NCBI GenBank assembly: GCA_016927175.1
Contig: JAFGNC010000088.1
Coordinates: forward strand, 1 to 7,254
Source of the DNA: Gammaproteobacteria bacterium
Lineage (GTDB): Bacteria; Pseudomonadota; Gammaproteobacteria; Steroidobacterales; Rariloculaceae
DNA: 7,254 bases
Reading direction: 5' to 3'
Position 1 is the stretch's first letter; each line of letters opens with the position of its first letter. Below the pieces are notes generated by a model. The model did no database searches. It was given only the letters and a program-made list of their open reading frames with translations, and was not told the origin of the DNA. This document shows positions 5,834-7,254 of the stretch, piece after piece. Made by a program: the position numbers and the translations under genes.

Positions 5834-5898
5834 CAAAGCGCTTCGCTCCCGGGGAACCAATTGCAGACGGCCCGCGGAAGCAGGAACCGCCGCACGCC

Positions 5899-7254
5899 TC
5901 ACGTGCGCGAAAGCATCTCGCGCACCCGCTCGATGCAGTCGTCCCTGTCGTAGAGCTGGTAGTAGGCCGACGCCATCAGCGCGGGCGGCCCGAAGAAGAA
6001 ACGCTCGTACAGCTGCTGGCGCCCGCCGAAGCCTGCGACCGCGACGTCGTGCGCGAGCCGGAACAGCGCGACCCGGTCCCGCGCCTCGAGGTTGACGAGG
6101 CCGAAGTACTTCTCGACGTCCGGCGCCAGCTCGTTCGAGAAATCCGCCTCCGACGGCGTCGCCATCAGCGAGCTCGCGCCGAGCAGCTGCACCAGCTCGA
6201 CGAGCCGCGGATACATCTTCGGGAACACGTTCCGCGCCGTGTCGAGCGGGCGCCGCAACGGCACGTGCAGCCCCCACCGATCTTCGCTCGCCTGCCGCTC
6301 CCCGCTGTAGAGGAACGCCCGCATCGTCTCGGCGATCCACATCGCTTCGGCGATCTGCCCCTGCACGGCGATGTCCCGGTCGCGCTCGCTGGCTCGGGCC
6401 ATCGCGCACAGCAGCCCGACGATGAACTCGGCCTTTGCGAGGTTCTTACAGACGACCTGATGCATCATGTGCACGACGGCGTTGGTCTCGGCGTAGACGC
6501 CGTTGCACGCCGCCGGATCGTCGTACAGGAACACGCGCTCCCACGGGACGAGCACGTCGTCGAACAGCACGACCGCATCCATCTCCTCGAAGCGGCCCGA
6601 CAGCGGCGCGTCGAACAGCGGCTTGCCGGTGTCGTAGCTGTCGCGGCAGACGTACTTCATGCCCTTCGTCGCGCTCGGCAGCGCGAACGCGACCGCGTAT
6701 GCGCGGCTCGCCTCGTCGGCCTTCAACACCGTCGACGGGAACACGGCGATCTCGTCCGAAAGCGGCCCGAGCGTCGCGAGCAGCCGCGCGCCGCTGACGA
6801 CGAGGCCGCCGTCCGTCTCCCGCACGACGCGCAGCGCGACTTCCGGGCTCGCGAGCCCCTGCGCCGTCAGCGCCCGGTTGTAGCTCGGGTTGACGAGCGT
6901 GTGCGTCAGCACGAGATCCCGGCTTCGCATCTCCTCGTAGTAGTTGCGGATGTTCGCGCCGAACTCGGGGCGCACGGCCGAGAAGAACCCTGCCGCCGCG
7001 GCGAGCGCCGCGAAGGAGACGTTCAGGTAGTCGGGCGTCCGCCCCAGCATGCCGCCGGACCACTTCGCGGCGTCGTACATCGCGGCGCCGCGCCGCACGA
7101 CGTCCGCGACCGATTTCGGCTGCAGAAAAGCGGCGCCGAAGCGTTCGCCGCCTGCCTCGAACGTCAGCAGGTCGCGGGTATCGGGGGCGATCTGCCGGTC
7201 GAGCCACGCCGCCAGGGTCGCGGCGCCGCGGGCGAGATCCGGGTGCGCCGTGAC
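5899..7254 (-). CDS. HpaB-family FADH2-dependent aromatic hydroxylase (oxygenase component), 5'-truncated by the window edge
   Basis: 451 residues are present and the frame is open through the right edge; family members have about 480-520, so some 25-60 residues are missing. The family uses reduced FAD from a separate reductase to hydroxylate phenols, as in 4-hydroxyphenylacetate 3-monooxygenase. Matches in order (fragment numbering): VTAHP at the edge (the HpaB VTTHP segment); FLQPKSVADVV (43-53); GRTPDY (71-76); NYYEEMRSRDLVLTHTLVNP with His118; SGARLLATLGPLSDE; and near the C-terminus YERFFFGPP, the typical ERFFFGDP segment. Arg72, Tyr76 and His118 correspond, from my recollection of the Thermus HpaB structure, to substrate residues Arg100, Tyr104 and His142. 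A GTG at 7098 could mimic a start, but upstream codons continue the family alignment, so it is internal. The substrate is undetermined: related enzymes act on chlorophenols, nitrophenols or siderophore precursors. No reductase (HpaC-type) is in the window. The 4-hydroxybutyryl-CoA dehydratase branch is unlikely. Confidence 0.92.
   Translation of the reverse strand, partial: VTAHPDLARGAATLAAWLDRQIAPDTRDLLTFEAGGERFGAAFLQPKSVADVVRRGAAMYDAAKWSGGMLGRTPDYLNVSFAALAAAAGFFSAVRPEFGANIRNYYEEMRSRDLVLTHTLVNPSYNRALTAQGLASPEVALRVVRETDGGLVVSGARLLATLGPLSDEIAVFPSTVLKADEASRAYAVAFALPSATKGMKYVCRDSYDTGKPLFDAPLSGRFEEMDAVVLFDDVLVPWERVFLYDDPAACNGVYAETNAVVHMMHQVVCKNLAKAEFIVGLLCAMARASERDRDIAVQGQIAEAMWIAETMRAFLYSGERQASEDRWGLHVPLRRPLDTARNVFPKMYPRLVELVQLLGASSLMATPSEADFSNELAPDVEKYFGLVNLEARDRVALFRLAHDVAVAGFGGRQQLYERFFFGPPALMASAYYQLYDRDDCIERVREMLSRT

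Noticed and set aside
5899..7254. 4-hydroxybutyryl-CoA dehydratase, a relative of HpaB
   Set aside because: The Arg/Tyr substrate motif GRTPDY occupies the region where the dehydratase should have its first cluster cysteines, and the C-terminal segment is HpaB-like; only an isolated His-x6-Cys resembles the dehydratase.

Overview
The window is GC-rich DNA with strong G/C preference at third codon positions. It encodes three proteins with Sec-type export signals, two of which are outer-membrane beta-barrels ending in phenylalanine, so it comes from a Gram-negative bacterium. Family content (DUF5916/CBM9-like barrel, TPR-barrel, HpaB-type flavin monooxygenase) fits a high-GC proteobacterium, perhaps a soil or marine gammaproteobacterial lineage. 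The taxonomy is inference, and Acidobacteria-like lineages are not excluded. I see no rRNA, tRNA, CRISPR array, insertion sequence, integrase or phage gene.

Layout, left to right. 1-321 holds no convincing gene; it is the spacer downstream of the first minus-strand gene, and at its far left are a promoter-like element and a Shine-Dalgarno sequence pointing off the edge. 322-810 (minus) encodes a small secreted, helical, proline-tailed protein of unknown function. 929-2188 (minus) lies just upstream of it and encodes an exported protein with three TPR-like repeats followed by a beta-barrel. 2350-2601 (minus) is a probable small cytoplasmic hypothetical gene. A compact, symmetry-rich divergent spacer separates it from 2712-3365 (plus), a ferritin-like protein with a complete set of candidate diiron ligands. 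3431-5758 (minus) is a CBM9-like/DUF5916 outer-membrane protein. 5899 to the right edge (minus) is the 5'-truncated oxygenase of a two-component, HpaB-type aromatic hydroxylase.

How the genes work together: the TPR-barrel and the small secreted protein are same-strand neighbours and could be co-expressed as an envelope pair. The diiron protein and the short minus-strand gene appear to be divergently expressed from a shared spacer. The HpaB-like enzyme needs reduced flavin from a reductase that is not in the window. The DUF5916 gene follows it on the same strand after 140 bases, but nothing in the sequence links an aromatic hydroxylase to a barrel protein functionally. I do not see a clearly new multi-gene system. 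The most interesting items are the uncharacterised diiron protein with its divergent spacer, and the TPR-barrel/secreted-helix pair.
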